Below, one piece after another: positions 15,608 through 24,233 of a stretch of 64,000 nucleotides of DNA (positions within the stretch are counted from its first letter, which is position 1; each line of letters opens with the position of its first letter). The notes beneath the pieces are model-generated. The model made no database searches, was not told the DNA's origin, and saw nothing but the letters and a program-made list of their open reading frames with translations. Location of the stretch: the NCBI RefSeq assembly GCF_009557055.1, contig NZ_CP045649.1:1091501-1155500 (forward strand). The letters run 5' to 3'. Made by a program: the position numbers and the translations under genes. This DNA comes from Nocardioides sp. dk884. GTDB lineage: Bacteria; Actinomycetota; Actinomycetes; Propionibacteriales; Nocardioidaceae.

Positions 15608-16035
15608 GCGACACCTGGACCCCCGGCGAGGTTCCGCCCGCCGACGAGAACACCGCGGCGTACTGGGACGCCACCCGCGAGCACCGGCTCACCGTGCAGT
15701 CCTGCACGGCCTGCGGCGCCGTCCAGCACCCGCCGAAGGCGCTGTGCACCGGATGCGGCTCGATGGACCACCTCACCCAGGTCGACGCGGCCGGCACCGG
15801 CACCGTCGACACCTTCACCGTCGTGCACCGGGCGCCGCGCCCGGAGCTGAGCGCGCCGTACACCGTCGCCCGGGTGCGCCTGGCCGAGGGCCCGGTCGTG
15901 CTGACCCGCCTCGAGCCGGCCGAGCCCGGCGAGACCGGCTGGCGCATCGGCGACCCGGTCACCGTCGCCTGGGTCGACCTGCCCGACGGGCGCGCCCTGC
16001 CGTACTACACCCCCGACACCACCGAGGAGCACTGA
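15604..16035 (+). CDS. DUF35 OB-fold/zinc-ribbon partner protein
   Basis: 143 residues from ATG 15604, overlapping the previous stop by 4 bases. A rubredoxin-like zinc ribbon (CTACGAVQHPPKALCTGCG) is followed by an OB-fold domain with GTVDTFTVVH and YTVARVRLAEGP. This is the standalone form of the DUF35 domain that binds Ltp2-type aldolases and thiolases and likely passes acyl-CoA between active sites. Adjacency to the Ltp2-like gene strongly supports complex formation. Confidence 0.85.
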   Translation: MSDTWTPGEVPPADENTAAYWDATREHRLTVQSCTACGAVQHPPKALCTGCGSMDHLTQVDAAGTGTVDTFTVVHRAPRPELSAPYTVARVRLAEGPVVLTRLEPAEPGETGWRIGDPVTVAWVDLPDGRALPYYTPDTTEEH

Positions 16036-17195
16036 TGGACTTCCAGCTCGACGAGGACCAGCGCGAGTTCAAGGCGCTGCTGCGCCAGTTCGTCGACAAC
16101 GAGATCGTCCCGGTCGCCCGCGAGTGGGAGCAGGCCGGGCGCTACCCGACCGAGATCGTCGAGGGCATGAAGGACATGGGCCTGTTCGGCATCACGGTGC
16201 CCGAGGAGTACGGCGGCCTCGACCTCGACCCGGTGGCGTTCGCCCTGGTCTTCGAGGAGATCGCCCGCGGCTGGATGGGCATCGCCGGCATCCTCGGCAG
16301 CCACTCGCTGGCCTGCCGGCTGATCTCGATGCACGGCACCGAGGAGCAGAAGCAGAAGTACCTGCCCGACCTCGCCACCGGCAAGCGTCGCACCGGCATC
16401 GGCCTCACCGAGCCCGACGCCGGCACCGACCTGCAGGGCATCCGCACCACCGCGCGCCTGGAGGGCGACCACTACGTCGTCAACGGCGCCAAGATGTGGA
16501 TCACCAACGCCCGCTACGCCGACCCGCTGCCGGTGCTGGTGAAGACCGACCCGAGCGCCTCGCCGGCGCACAAGGGCATGAGCGTGCTGCTCATCGAGGC
16601 CGGCACCCCCGGCTTCGAGGTCACCAAGGACATCCCGAAGCTCGGCTACAAGGGCACCGAGTCCTGCGAGATCCTGCTCGACAACGTCAAGGTGCCGGTC
16701 TCCCAGCTCGTCGGCGGCGTCGAGGGGCGCGGCATGCAGCAGGTGCTCTCCGCGCTGGAGTGGGGCCGGGTCAACATCGCCGCCCGCTCGGTCGGCATCG
16801 CCCAGCGCGCCCACGACGAGGCGCTCGCCTACGCCCAGGAGCGCAAGGCGTTCGGCCAGCCGATCTCGGACTTCCAGGCGATCCAGCTCAAGCTCGGCGA
16901 GCTCGGCACCCAGGTCCAGGCCGCGCGTCTGATGGCCTACTGGGCCGCCGACGCCGTGCGCTCCGGTCGCGCCGACGGCGCCACCGGCATGGCCAAGATC
17001 TTCTGCTCCGAGGTCGCGCTCCAGGCCGCGATCGACTCGATGAAGGTGCACGGCGGCTACGGCTACTCCACCGAGTTCGAGGTCGAGCGGCTCTACCGCG
17101 ACTCGATCCTGATGAGCATCGGCGAGGGCACCAACGACATCCTGCGCACGGTCGTGGCGAAGTCGCTGATCAAGAAGGAGACGATCGTTGGCTGA
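16035..17195 (+). CDS. Acyl-CoA dehydrogenase
   Basis: 386 residues from ATG 16035, sharing one base with the preceding stop. Signature motifs are GIGLTEPDAGTDLQGIRTTA for the FAD/substrate region, RKAFGQPISDFQAIQLKLGE, and MKVHGGYGYSTEFEVERLYR. Glu364 in GEGTND is in the canonical catalytic-base position. It would introduce the alpha-beta double bond that the MaoC pair then hydrates. Electrons would pass to ETF, which is not encoded here. The length is normal for the family. Confidence 0.92.
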   Translation: MDFQLDEDQREFKALLRQFVDNEIVPVAREWEQAGRYPTEIVEGMKDMGLFGITVPEEYGGLDLDPVAFALVFEEIARGWMGIAGILGSHSLACRLISMHGTEEQKQKYLPDLATGKRRTGIGLTEPDAGTDLQGIRTTARLEGDHYVVNGAKMWITNARYADPLPVLVKTDPSASPAHKGMSVLLIEAGTPGFEVTKDIPKLGYKGTESCEILLDNVKVPVSQLVGGVEGRGMQQVLSALEWGRVNIAARSVGIAQRAHDEALAYAQERKAFGQPISDFQAIQLKLGELGTQVQAARLMAYWAADAVRSGRADGATGMAKIFCSEVALQAAIDSMKVHGGYGYSTEFEVERLYRDSILMSIGEGTNDILRTVVAKSLIKKETIVG

Positions 17196-18042
17196 GCAGG
17201 CTTCTGGGCAGACCGCGCTGGCGCGCTCGGCGCTCTACGTGCCCGGCGACGCGCCCGACAAGCTGCGCAAGGCGCTCGACCGCGGGGCCGACGAGCTGAT
17301 CGTCGACCTCGAGGACGCCGTCCTGCCGGCCAACAAGCCGCTGGCCCGCGACCTGGTCGCGACCTGGCTCGACTCGCTCCCCGAGACCGACGTCCGGGTC
17401 TGGGTGCGGATCAACCCGGGCGCCGAGCGCGAGCTCGACGTGCGGGCCGTGGCCGGGTGCGCCGGGCTGGCCGGCCTCGCGGTCGCGAAGACCGAGTCCG
17501 CCCAGGAGCTGGTCGAGCTCGACGCGCTGCTCACCTCGCTGGGCTCCGACGTCCGGGTGGTGCCGCTGCTGGAGAGCGCCCACGCGATCTTCCAGGCCCG
17601 CGAGATCGCGGCCGCGCCGCGGGTGCAGCGCATCCAGATCGGCGAGGCCGACCTGAGCGCCGACGTCGGCATCAGCGCCGGCCCCGACGAGCGCGAGCTG
17701 CTCTTCGCGCGCAGCCATGTGGTCTTCGCCTCCGCGGCCGCGGGCATCGCCCCGCCGATCGCGCCGGTCTCGGTCGAGTTCCGCGACCTCGACGCCTTCC
17801 GTGCCTCGACCGAGGCCGCGGCCCGGCTGGGCTTCGTCGGCCGCGCCTGCATCCACCCGGCGCAGGTGGCGGTGGCCAACGAGGTCTTCACCCCGAGCGC
17901 CGAGCAGGTCGAGAAGGCCACCGCGCTGCTGGCCCGCTTCGATGGCGCCGACGCCGTCGGGGTCGACGCCGACGGCCGCTTCGTCGACGAGGCAGTGCTG
18001 CGCCAGGCGCGGCTCGTCCTCGCCCGCGCGGTGACCCGCTGA
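17188..18042 (+). CDS. HpcH/HpaI/CitE-family CoA-ester lyase
   Basis: 284 residues from TTG 17188, with AAGGAG about 8 bases upstream and an 8-base overlap with the dehydrogenase gene. LEDAVLPANKPLARD and RACIHPAQV are CitE-family signatures; the acidic residues bind magnesium. Family members cleave citryl-, malyl-, citramalyl- or hydroxymethylglutaryl-like thioesters, often releasing acetyl-CoA and a keto acid. It is the last gene of the operon and probably ends one branch of the pathway. Exact substrate is unknown. Confidence 0.88.
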   Translation: MAEQASGQTALARSALYVPGDAPDKLRKALDRGADELIVDLEDAVLPANKPLARDLVATWLDSLPETDVRVWVRINPGAERELDVRAVAGCAGLAGLAVAKTESAQELVELDALLTSLGSDVRVVPLLESAHAIFQAREIAAAPRVQRIQIGEADLSADVGISAGPDERELLFARSHVVFASAAAGIAPPIAPVSVEFRDLDAFRASTEAAARLGFVGRACIHPAQVAVANEVFTPSAEQVEKATALLARFDGADAVGVDADGRFVDEAVLRQARLVLARAVTR

Positions 18043-18062
18043 TCGCTCCCTCGTCGGGGGCC

Positions 18063-18068
18063 TAGCCT
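18063..18068 (+). promoter_or_regulatory. Leaderless -10 box of the 18076 membrane gene
   Basis: TAGCCT lies 7 bases before ATG 18076, and no ribosome site precedes the start. The gene therefore has its own promoter rather than being the last gene of the catabolic operon. Confidence 0.5.
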
Positions 18069-18075
18069 CGGCAGC

Positions 18076-19002
18076 ATGCGCTCCTCTCTGCGAGTCCTCA
18101 GCACCCTGGCCGTGGTGCTGGCCTGCGTGCTGCTCCCGCTCACCCTCGCCGCCGTCTGGACGGCGGGGGTGATCGGGGACACCGACCGCTACGTCGACAC
18201 GGTCGCCCCGTTGTCGAAGGACGCGGCCGTGCGCGACGCCGTCGAGGAACGCGTGGTCAAGGAGACCGTCGCCAAGGTCGACCTGGGCGCGGCAGCGAGC
18301 AAGCTGGACTCCGGCCTGGCCGACCTCGGCGTCAGCGAGGAGCTGCGCTCCTGGCTGGGACCTGCCGCCTCGGACCTGGAGGAGAAGGGCGCTTCCCTGG
18401 TCGCCGACGTGGTACGCCGGGTGATGGAGCAGCCGGCGTTCGCAGCCGCCTGGGACGCCGCCAACCGCGAGGCGCACACCGAGCTGATCCGCTCGCTGGA
18501 GTCGGGCGACACCGACGGCGACGGGGTGGTCATCACCCTCGCGCCGATCGTGGACGCGGTGGCCTCCGAGCTCGCCGGCGAGGGCGTCACGGTGTCGGGC
18601 GGTCCGCTGTCCTCGGTGTCGTTCACGCTCATGGAGCCCCAGGACGTGGAGCGGGCGTCCCGGGCCTATCGGGTGCTCGACACGCTGGGCGTGGTGCTCC
18701 CGGTCGCGTGGATCGTGTGTCTCGCGCTCGCCCTGCTCACGGCGCGCAACCGGCCGGCGGCGCTGCGCCGCCTCGGGCTCGGCAGCGCGGTCGGCGCGCT
18801 GGTGCTGCTCGGCGCCCTGTGGGTCGGCCAGCGCCACCTGGTGTCGTCGGTGCCCGCGATCGACTCGGCCGTGACCGACGCGGTCACCCAGGTGCTGCTC
18901 AGCGACCTGCGCTGGGCCGCCTGGATCGCGGTCGCGGTCTCGCTGGGGGTGTTCGTCGTGGGGGTGCTGCTGGGTGGCGTCCGCTCGCTGCGGCGGACCT
19001 GA
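18076..19002 (+). CDS. Membrane protein with large extracytoplasmic domain, unknown function
   Basis: 308 residues. An N-terminal hydrophobic helix (residues about 8-32) is followed by a soluble, alanine-rich, likely helical domain (residues about 33-195) and then three hydrophobic helices near 210-300. The soluble part is acidic and would face outside. The closest pattern I recognise is the common actinobacterial membrane protein whose N-terminal region follows a TDRYVDTVAPLA motif, of unknown function. It is upstream of the osmolyte transporter but probably transcribed separately. Confidence 0.6.
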   Translation: MRSSLRVLSTLAVVLACVLLPLTLAAVWTAGVIGDTDRYVDTVAPLSKDAAVRDAVEERVVKETVAKVDLGAAASKLDSGLADLGVSEELRSWLGPAASDLEEKGASLVADVVRRVMEQPAFAAAWDAANREAHTELIRSLESGDTDGDGVVITLAPIVDAVASELAGEGVTVSGGPLSSVSFTLMEPQDVERASRAYRVLDTLGVVLPVAWIVCLALALLTARNRPAALRRLGLGSAVGALVLLGALWVGQRHLVSSVPAIDSAVTDAVTQVLLSDLRWAAWIAVAVSLGVFVVGVLLGGVRSLRRT

Positions 19003-19062
19003 CACGCCTCTGACCTGCGCAGACATCCTTTCAGCGGGCCGCATCGAGGGTGACGGCGACGC

Positions 19063-19143
19063 GCCGAGGTCGCCCCACCTCCACAGGTGAGCCGCGAACC
19101 TCCCGTACGGTCGACGGGCGGCTGGCGCGTCGGAGATCTCGGC
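19063..19143 (+). ncRNA. Candidate structured 5' leader (three-way junction)
   Basis: The 303-base gap before the osmolyte transporter operon contains an eye-folded structure. A closing 9-bp helix pairs 19063-19071 with 19135-19143 (one G-U). Inside are a 5-bp hairpin (19076-19080 with 19085-19089, loop 4) and a longer hairpin (19091-19094 with 19119-19122, then 19102-19106 with 19114-19118). Osmoprotectant transporters are known targets of c-di-AMP riboswitches, but I do not see that consensus. This is only a candidate regulatory RNA; in such GC-rich DNA chance helices are common. Nothing else is seen between 19003 and 19305. Confidence 0.3.
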
Positions 19144-19305
19144 TCCTGTGTCCAGTCCGTGTCGATCCCTCACCACATCACGGGGCACCTGCGGCGTGCA
19201 CGGACCACTGTCCGGCGGCCTCGCCGCAAGGGCACGGACCAGACGAGCGTCAGACGCATGGACGTCGGAACTCGCCGACGCCGGATGCGGAGGAGCTCCC
19301 CACAC

Positions 19306-20559
19306 GTGCCAGTCATGCAAGCGCACGAGGTCTACAAGGTCTTCGGGCGCCGGCCCGAGCGCGCCGTGGAGCGGCTGCGCGCGGGCGCGTCCCGCGAGGA
19401 GCTGCGCGAGGAAGGCCTCACCGCCGCGGTCATCGACGCCTCGTTCGAGGTGGCCGAGGGCGAGATCTTCGTGGTCATGGGCCTCTCCGGCTCGGGCAAG
19501 TCGACGCTGATCCGCATGGCCAACGGGCTGGTGCTCCCGACCACCGGCTCCTTCGAGGTCGGGGGAGAGGACCTGTCGCGCCTGGACGCGCGTCGGCTCC
19601 GCGCCGTACGCCGCGAGAAGGTCAGCATGGTCTTCCAGCACTTCGCGCTGCTGCCGCACCGCACGGTGGGGGAGAACGCCGCCTACGGCCTGCGGATCAA
19701 GGGCGTCAACCGCGCCGATCGTGAGCGTCGCGCCGAGGAGGCCCTCGAGCTCGTCGGCCTCGGCGGCTGGGGAGGCCACCTCCCGGGCGAGCTCTCGGGC
19801 GGGATGCGCCAGCGCGTCGGCCTGGCCCGTGCGCTCGCGGCCGGCACCGACCTGCTGCTGATGGACGAGGCGTTCAGCGCCCTCGACCCACTGATCCGCC
19901 GCGAGATGCAGGACCAGCTGATCGAGCTGCAGGACCGGCTCGGCAAGACGATCCTGTTCATCACCCACGACCTCAACGAGGCGATGCGGCTGGGCAACCG
20001 GATCGCGATGATGCGCGACGGTCGCATCGTGCAGGTCGGGACCTCCGAGGAGATCCTCAACGACCCCGCCAACGACTATGTCGCCGCCTTCGTGCAGGAC
20101 GTGGACCGCACCCGGGTGCTCACCGCGTCCTCCGTCATGGAGAAGCCGGTCGCGGTGATCGGCGCCGACCAGGGCCCGCGCACCGCTCACCGCCTGATGC
20201 GCGAGCACCAGACCGCCTCGCTGATGGTGGTCGACCGCGACCGCGACCGCGGGCTGCGCGGCGTCGTGACCGAGGACGACGTGGCCCTGGCGCTCGAGCG
20301 GGGCGAGAGCGCGCTGCTGCCACTGCTGCAGCCCGCGGTGACGGTGGGGCCCGACGTGGCGGTGGCCGACCTGTTCGCCGCGTCCGCCGGCAGCGCCACG
20401 GCGCTCGCCGTGATCGACCGTGAGGCCCGCCTGCTGGGCGTGATCCCGCGGGTGACGCTGCTGAGCGCGCTCGGGGCGATGAGCAACGACGACGCCGTGG
20501 GCAGCACCGGAGAGCTCTCCGCCGTGCCCGCCGCGGCTGTGACGGAGGCAGTCCGATGA
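19306..20559 (+). CDS. Glycine betaine/proline-type ABC transporter ATPase with CBS domains
   Basis: 417 residues from GTG 19306, about 10 bases after GGAGGAG; ATG 19315 is an alternative. The frame stays open upstream but that part is low-complexity and lacks a hydrophobic or domain pattern. Features are an N-terminal insert typical of ProV/OpuAA, Walker A GLSGSGKST, Q-loop VFQHFALLPHRT, signature LSGGMRQRVGLARAL, Walker B LLLMDEAFSALDP, H-loop ITHDLNEA. The C-terminal third is a CBS pair, which senses ionic strength in OpuA. It powers uptake of compatible solutes. Permease and binding protein follow. Confidence 0.9.
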   Translation: MPVMQAHEVYKVFGRRPERAVERLRAGASREELREEGLTAAVIDASFEVAEGEIFVVMGLSGSGKSTLIRMANGLVLPTTGSFEVGGEDLSRLDARRLRAVRREKVSMVFQHFALLPHRTVGENAAYGLRIKGVNRADRERRAEEALELVGLGGWGGHLPGELSGGMRQRVGLARALAAGTDLLLMDEAFSALDPLIRREMQDQLIELQDRLGKTILFITHDLNEAMRLGNRIAMMRDGRIVQVGTSEEILNDPANDYVAAFVQDVDRTRVLTASSVMEKPVAVIGADQGPRTAHRLMREHQTASLMVVDRDRDRGLRGVVTEDDVALALERGESALLPLLQPAVTVGPDVAVADLFAASAGSATALAVIDREARLLGVIPRVTLLSALGAMSNDDAVGSTGELSAVPAAAVTEAVR

Positions 20560-21467
20560 GCTGGGAACGTACCGACACCGGAGTGCCCCGGATCCCGCTG
20601 GGGGAGTGGGTCGAGAGCGGTTTCGACTGGATCAAAACCCACCTGGGCGACTTCTTCGACGCCGTGGGCGGTGTCATCGTCTCGGTCACAGACGGGCTCG
20701 CCGACCTGCTGAACACGCCGCCCGCGGTGGTGCTCACGGTGGTGCTGGCGCTGCTGGCCTGGCTGGTGCGCGACTGGAAGCTGGCGCTGACCTCGCTGCT
20801 CGGGCTGCTCTTCGTGGCCGGCGTCGACCAGTGGGAGAACGCGATGGAGACCCTGGCGCTGGTGCTGGTGGCGACGCTCGCCGCGCTGGTCGTGGCGATC
20901 CCCACCGGCATCATGGCCGCCCGCTCGCCGCGGGTGAGCCGCGTGGTGCGGCCGGTCATGGACCTGATGCAGACGATGCCGGCCTTCGTATGGCTGGTGC
21001 CGGTGGTCTCGCTGTTCGGCATCAACGTCTCCGGCGCCGTGGTCGCGACCGTGATCTTCGCGCTCCCGCCCGGCGTGCGTCTCACCGAGCTGGGGATCCG
21101 CCAGGTCGACCCCGAGATCGTGGAGGCCGGCCAGGCCTTCGGCGCCGCGCCGCGGGAGATCCTGCGCGGCATCCAGCTCCCGCTCGCGATGCCGACGATC
21201 ATGGCCGGCGTCAACCAGGTGATCATGCTGGCCCTGTCGATGGCCGTCATCGCCGGCCTCGTCGGGGGCGGTGGTCTCGGTGGCGAGGTCACCAAGGCGA
21301 TCAACAGCCTCAACATCGGGCTCGGCTTCGAGGCCGGCCTGTCGGTGGTCGTGCTCGCGGTCTTCCTGGACCGGCTCACCGCGGCGTTCAGCGACCGCGC
21401 CCCGCGTCGCCTGACGCTGCCCCTGCCGCGGCGCGCGCCGCGCGCCGCGCAGCCTGCCGCCGCCTGA
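20556..21467 (+). CDS. Glycine betaine/proline-type ABC transporter permease
   Basis: 303 residues from ATG 20556, overlapping the ATPase stop by 4 bases. Five to six hydrophobic helices are seen, plus an amphipathic N-terminus (FDWIKTHLGDFFDAV) typical of ProW/OpuAB. The ATPase contact loop is EAGQAFGAAPREILRGIQLP. It is an inner membrane component of the osmolyte importer. The C-terminus is basic and proline/arginine rich. Confidence 0.9.
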   Translation: MSWERTDTGVPRIPLGEWVESGFDWIKTHLGDFFDAVGGVIVSVTDGLADLLNTPPAVVLTVVLALLAWLVRDWKLALTSLLGLLFVAGVDQWENAMETLALVLVATLAALVVAIPTGIMAARSPRVSRVVRPVMDLMQTMPAFVWLVPVVSLFGINVSGAVVATVIFALPPGVRLTELGIRQVDPEIVEAGQAFGAAPREILRGIQLPLAMPTIMAGVNQVIMLALSMAVIAGLVGGGGLGGEVTKAINSLNIGLGFEAGLSVVVLAVFLDRLTAAFSDRAPRRLTLPLPRRAPRAAQPAAA

Positions 21468-21485
21468 GCGGGGGAAACCAGACGT

Positions 21486-21510
21486 CCTCTCGCGGCTCGG
21501 GCGCGAGGGG
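21486..21510 (+). terminator. Intercistronic hairpin before the binding-protein gene
   Basis: A 9-bp stem with one G-T pair (21486-21494 with 21502-21510, 7-base loop) sits in the 77-base gap between permease and binding-protein genes. Such hairpins often stabilise or attenuate mRNA so that the binding protein is made in excess. Confidence 0.4.
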
Positions 21511-21544
21511 GACATGTGATGGACGAATGAGAGAGAGACGACGA

Positions 21545-22450
21545 ATGAAGCGCACGAAGGTGACACGAGCGGTCGGAATGTTCGCCGGGCTGGTGGCCCT
21601 CTCCACCACCGCGGTGGCCTGCGGGTCCGAGGACGGGGACGCCGAGGCGGGGGACAGCCCCGACAAGAGCATCACCTTGGGCATCATCCCGTCCTGGACC
21701 GACGGCCTCTCCACGGCGTACCTGTGGAAGAACGTGCTGGAGGAGGAGGGCTACGAGGTCGAGATCGAGGAGATCCCCGACGCTGCGGTGCTCTACACCG
21801 GTGTCGCCAAGGGCGACATCGACGTCTACCCCTCCGCGTGGCCCGAGGTCACCCACGCCTCCTACATGGAGGAGTACGGCGAGGACCTGGAGGACCTCGG
21901 CGCCTACTACGACGCCGCGAAGCTGACGCTGGCCGTGCCGGCCTACACCGACATCGACTCCATCGCCGACCTCACCGGTGCGGCTGACCGCTTCGGTGGC
22001 CGCATCGTGGGCATCGAGCCGGGCGCCGGCCTCACGAAGGTGACCGAGGAGAGCGTGATGCCCGGCTACGGTCTGGACGACTACGAGCTGGTCACCTCCT
22101 CCACCGCCGCGATGCTGGCCGAGCTGAAGTCGGCCACCGACGCGGAGGAGGACATCGTGGTGACGCTGTGGAAGCCCTTCTGGGCCAACTCCGAGTTCCC
22201 GGTCAAGGAGCTCGAGGACCCGGAGGGCGCGCTCGGCGAGGCCGAGACCCTCAACGCGGTCGCGACCGCCGGCTTCGCCGAGGAGCACCCGGAGGTGGCG
22301 GAGATGTTCGGCCGCTTCAAGCTCGACGACGAGGCGTACGGCGCGCTGGAGAACCTCGTGGTCAACGAGTTCGGCTCGGGCAAGGAAGAGGCCGCGATCG
22401 AGGCCTGGCTCGAGGAGAACCCGGACTTCGTGGACTCCCTCAAGGGCTGA
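21545..22450 (+). CDS. Glycine betaine/osmolyte ABC transporter binding lipoprotein
   Basis: 301 residues from ATG 21545, preceded by a GAGAGAGACGACGA ribosome site region. The signal peptide ends in a lipobox-like TAVAC, so the mature protein is lipid-anchored outside the membrane. SITLGIIPSWTDGLSTAYLW and DVYPSAWPEVTHASY resemble OpuAC-type binding proteins, where aromatic residues box the quaternary amine; the Trp and Tyr residues seen fit that. It delivers osmolyte to the permease encoded upstream. The protein is strongly acidic. A strong terminator follows. Confidence 0.88.
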   Translation: MKRTKVTRAVGMFAGLVALSTTAVACGSEDGDAEAGDSPDKSITLGIIPSWTDGLSTAYLWKNVLEEEGYEVEIEEIPDAAVLYTGVAKGDIDVYPSAWPEVTHASYMEEYGEDLEDLGAYYDAAKLTLAVPAYTDIDSIADLTGAADRFGGRIVGIEPGAGLTKVTEESVMPGYGLDDYELVTSSTAAMLAELKSATDAEEDIVVTLWKPFWANSEFPVKELEDPEGALGEAETLNAVATAGFAEEHPEVAEMFGRFKLDDEAYGALENLVVNEFGSGKEEAAIEAWLEENPDFVDSLKG

Positions 22451-22468
22451 CCGCGGCACCGTCCGACA

Positions 22469-22514
22469 CGGCGACGGCCCCCGACCCGGATCATCGGGTC
22501 GGGGGCCGTCGCCG
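22469..22514. terminator. Bidirectional hairpin terminator, 20-bp perfect stem
   Basis: Arms 22469-22488 and 22495-22514 are perfectly complementary with a 6-base loop. The element lies between the convergent osmolyte binding-protein and uracil permease genes, and would stop transcription from both sides. Confidence 0.8.
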
Positions 22515-22539
22515 TTCGCAGGGGCCCTGCTGACTCCGC

Positions 22540-23805
22540 TCAGGCCGGGTCGGGTGCGTCCCCGCGCAGCCGGGCGAGCAGCACCATGCCGTGGTAGAGC
22601 CCGATCGCGGCCACGGTGCCCAGGGTGATGCCGGTGAAGGTCATCTCGCCGGCGTTGAGGGTCAGGTCGCCGATGCCGATGATCAGCGCGGCGGCCGCCG
22701 GGAACTGGTTGACCGGCTTGGAGAAGTCCACGCCGTTGTCGACCCACATCTTCACGCCGATCAGGCCGATCAGGCCGTAGAGCGCCACCGTCACGCCGCC
22801 GAGCACGCCCGGCGGGATGGTGTTGAGCAGGGCACCGAACTTGGGGGAGAGGCTCAGCAGCACCGCGGCCACGCCCGCCACCCAGTAGGCGGCGGTGGAG
22901 AAGACCCGGGTCGCGGTCATGACGCCGATGTTCTCGCCGTACGTCGTGGTGGCCGAGCCGCCGCCGAGGCCGGACAGGCTGGTGGCCACGCCGTCGGCGA
23001 GCAGCGCGGTGCCGGTGCGGTCGTTGATCGAGGGGTCCCCGACGAGGTGGGCGACGCTGCGCACGTGCCCGACGTTCTCGGCGACCAGCACGAAGACGAC
23101 CGGCAGGAACATCGGCACGACCGACCAGGTGGCGGTCGGCGTGCTGAACTCGGGCAGGCCGATCCAGTCGGCTGCCCGCACCGCTTTGAAGTCCAGGTCG
23201 CCGGCGAGCCCGGTGGCGACGTAGCCGACCACGACGCCGATGAGGATCGAGAGGCGCGCGACCATGCCGCGGAACGCCGCCGCGACCACGCAGATGGTGA
23301 CCAGGGTCAGCGTCGCGATCCACGGCGCCGCCGCGTAGTTGCTGGTCGCGGCGCCGCCGAGGTTGAAGCCGATCAGGGCGACGATCGCGCCGGTGACCAC
23401 CGGCGGCATCAAGATGTCGATCCAGCGGGTGCCGGTCGCGGCGACGACGGCACCGACGACGGCGAGCAGCACGCCGGTGACGAGGATGCCGAACAGCGCG
23501 GCGCCCATGCCGTGGTCGCCCATCGCCGCGCCGATCGGGGCGATGAAGGCGAAGGAGCTGCCGAGATAGCTGGGCAGCCGGTTGCGGTTGAGCGCCAGGA
23601 ACAGCATCGTCCCGACACCGGAGAAGAACAGGGTGGTGGTGGGCGGGAAGCCGGTGATGATCGGCACCAGGAACGTCGCGCCGAACATCGCGACGACGTG
23701 CTGGGCGCCGAAACCGAGCGTGCGCGGCCACGAGAGCCGCTCCTCGGGTCGGACGATGGCGTCCGTGCCGACGGTGCGACCGTCACCGTGCAGGGTCCAG
23801 GGCAT
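22540..23805 (-). CDS. Uracil/xanthine (NCS2) family permease
   Basis: 421 residues from ATG 23805, with AGGAGGAG 7 bases upstream on the minus strand. The frame is open further upstream but that part has no membrane or domain pattern. About 12-14 hydrophobic helices are present. FGAQHVVAMFGATFLVPII and the GGxxxTTYGENIGVM segment (SATTTYGENIGVM) match UraA-type nucleobase:cation symporters; the Glu of the latter binds the base in UraA. It imports uracil or a related base by proton symport. The N-terminal 25 residues form a short hydrophilic extension. It lies alone between terminator and a gene-poor stretch. Confidence 0.9.
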   Translation of the reverse strand: MPWTLHGDGRTVGTDAIVRPEERLSWPRTLGFGAQHVVAMFGATFLVPIITGFPPTTTLFFSGVGTMLFLALNRNRLPSYLGSSFAFIAPIGAAMGDHGMGAALFGILVTGVLLAVVGAVVAATGTRWIDILMPPVVTGAIVALIGFNLGGAATSNYAAAPWIATLTLVTICVVAAAFRGMVARLSILIGVVVGYVATGLAGDLDFKAVRAADWIGLPEFSTPTATWSVVPMFLPVVFVLVAENVGHVRSVAHLVGDPSINDRTGTALLADGVATSLSGLGGGSATTTYGENIGVMTATRVFSTAAYWVAGVAAVLLSLSPKFGALLNTIPPGVLGGVTVALYGLIGLIGVKMWVDNGVDFSKPVNQFPAAAALIIGIGDLTLNAGEMTFTGITLGTVAAIGLYHGMVLLARLRGDAPDPA

Positions 23806-24233
23806 CTGAAGTCTCCTCCTGGGCCACCGTACGGGAGAGCGGTGCGCCCGCGGGACTGTAGCCGGGCGGGGGACCCACGGGAAGCGCCGGTCCGGTCCTC
23901 GGTGCCCGTCGGCACTTGGAAGAGGCCCCTGACCAGAGGGGCGACTCGCTTCGTGCGCCCGGCCTCGCGGTGTCGTGAAGCGGGGGAAGAACGGTTCAGG
24001 ACGGCCGTCGGGTTCGCCGTCGCAGCAGCTGGCGTCGCCCTGGCGGCCGGTGTGGTCGGACTCGTCACGTATCGCTGCGACCGTCGCCCGAGGCCTGACC
24101 GGCTCTCCCCCATTTCCCAGCTCCGCCCTCCGCTGGGGGCTGGCCGGAGGGCTCGCGGACGGTTGTCCACAGGGGCTCTGACCTGCGACAACGACCGCCC
24201 GGGACTGTCGGTGGTCGGTGGTTGAGTAGGTCC
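23806..24233. other. 428-base gene-poor stretch
   Basis: It contains the promoter side of the permease gene and of the HNH gene. One plus-strand frame near 23990-24225 encodes a short hydrophobic segment (VAAAGVALAAGVVGLVTY) but has no convincing start. GCCCCTGACCAG near 23930 resembles the stem sequence of the tRNA terminators elsewhere in the window. I see no gene. Confidence 0.4.

Noticed and set aside
19063..19143. Known c-di-AMP (ydaO) or guanidine riboswitch
   Set aside because: The conserved core sequences of these classes are not visible, so only a generic structured leader is claimed.
17170..20208. 1012-residue minus-strand frame
   Set aside because: Antisense to the CitE-like, membrane and ABC genes; no motif and biased composition, so a shadow.
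20135..23731. 1198-residue minus-strand frame
   Set aside because: Runs antisense through the osmolyte transporter and in the wrong frame through the permease gene; no conserved motif.
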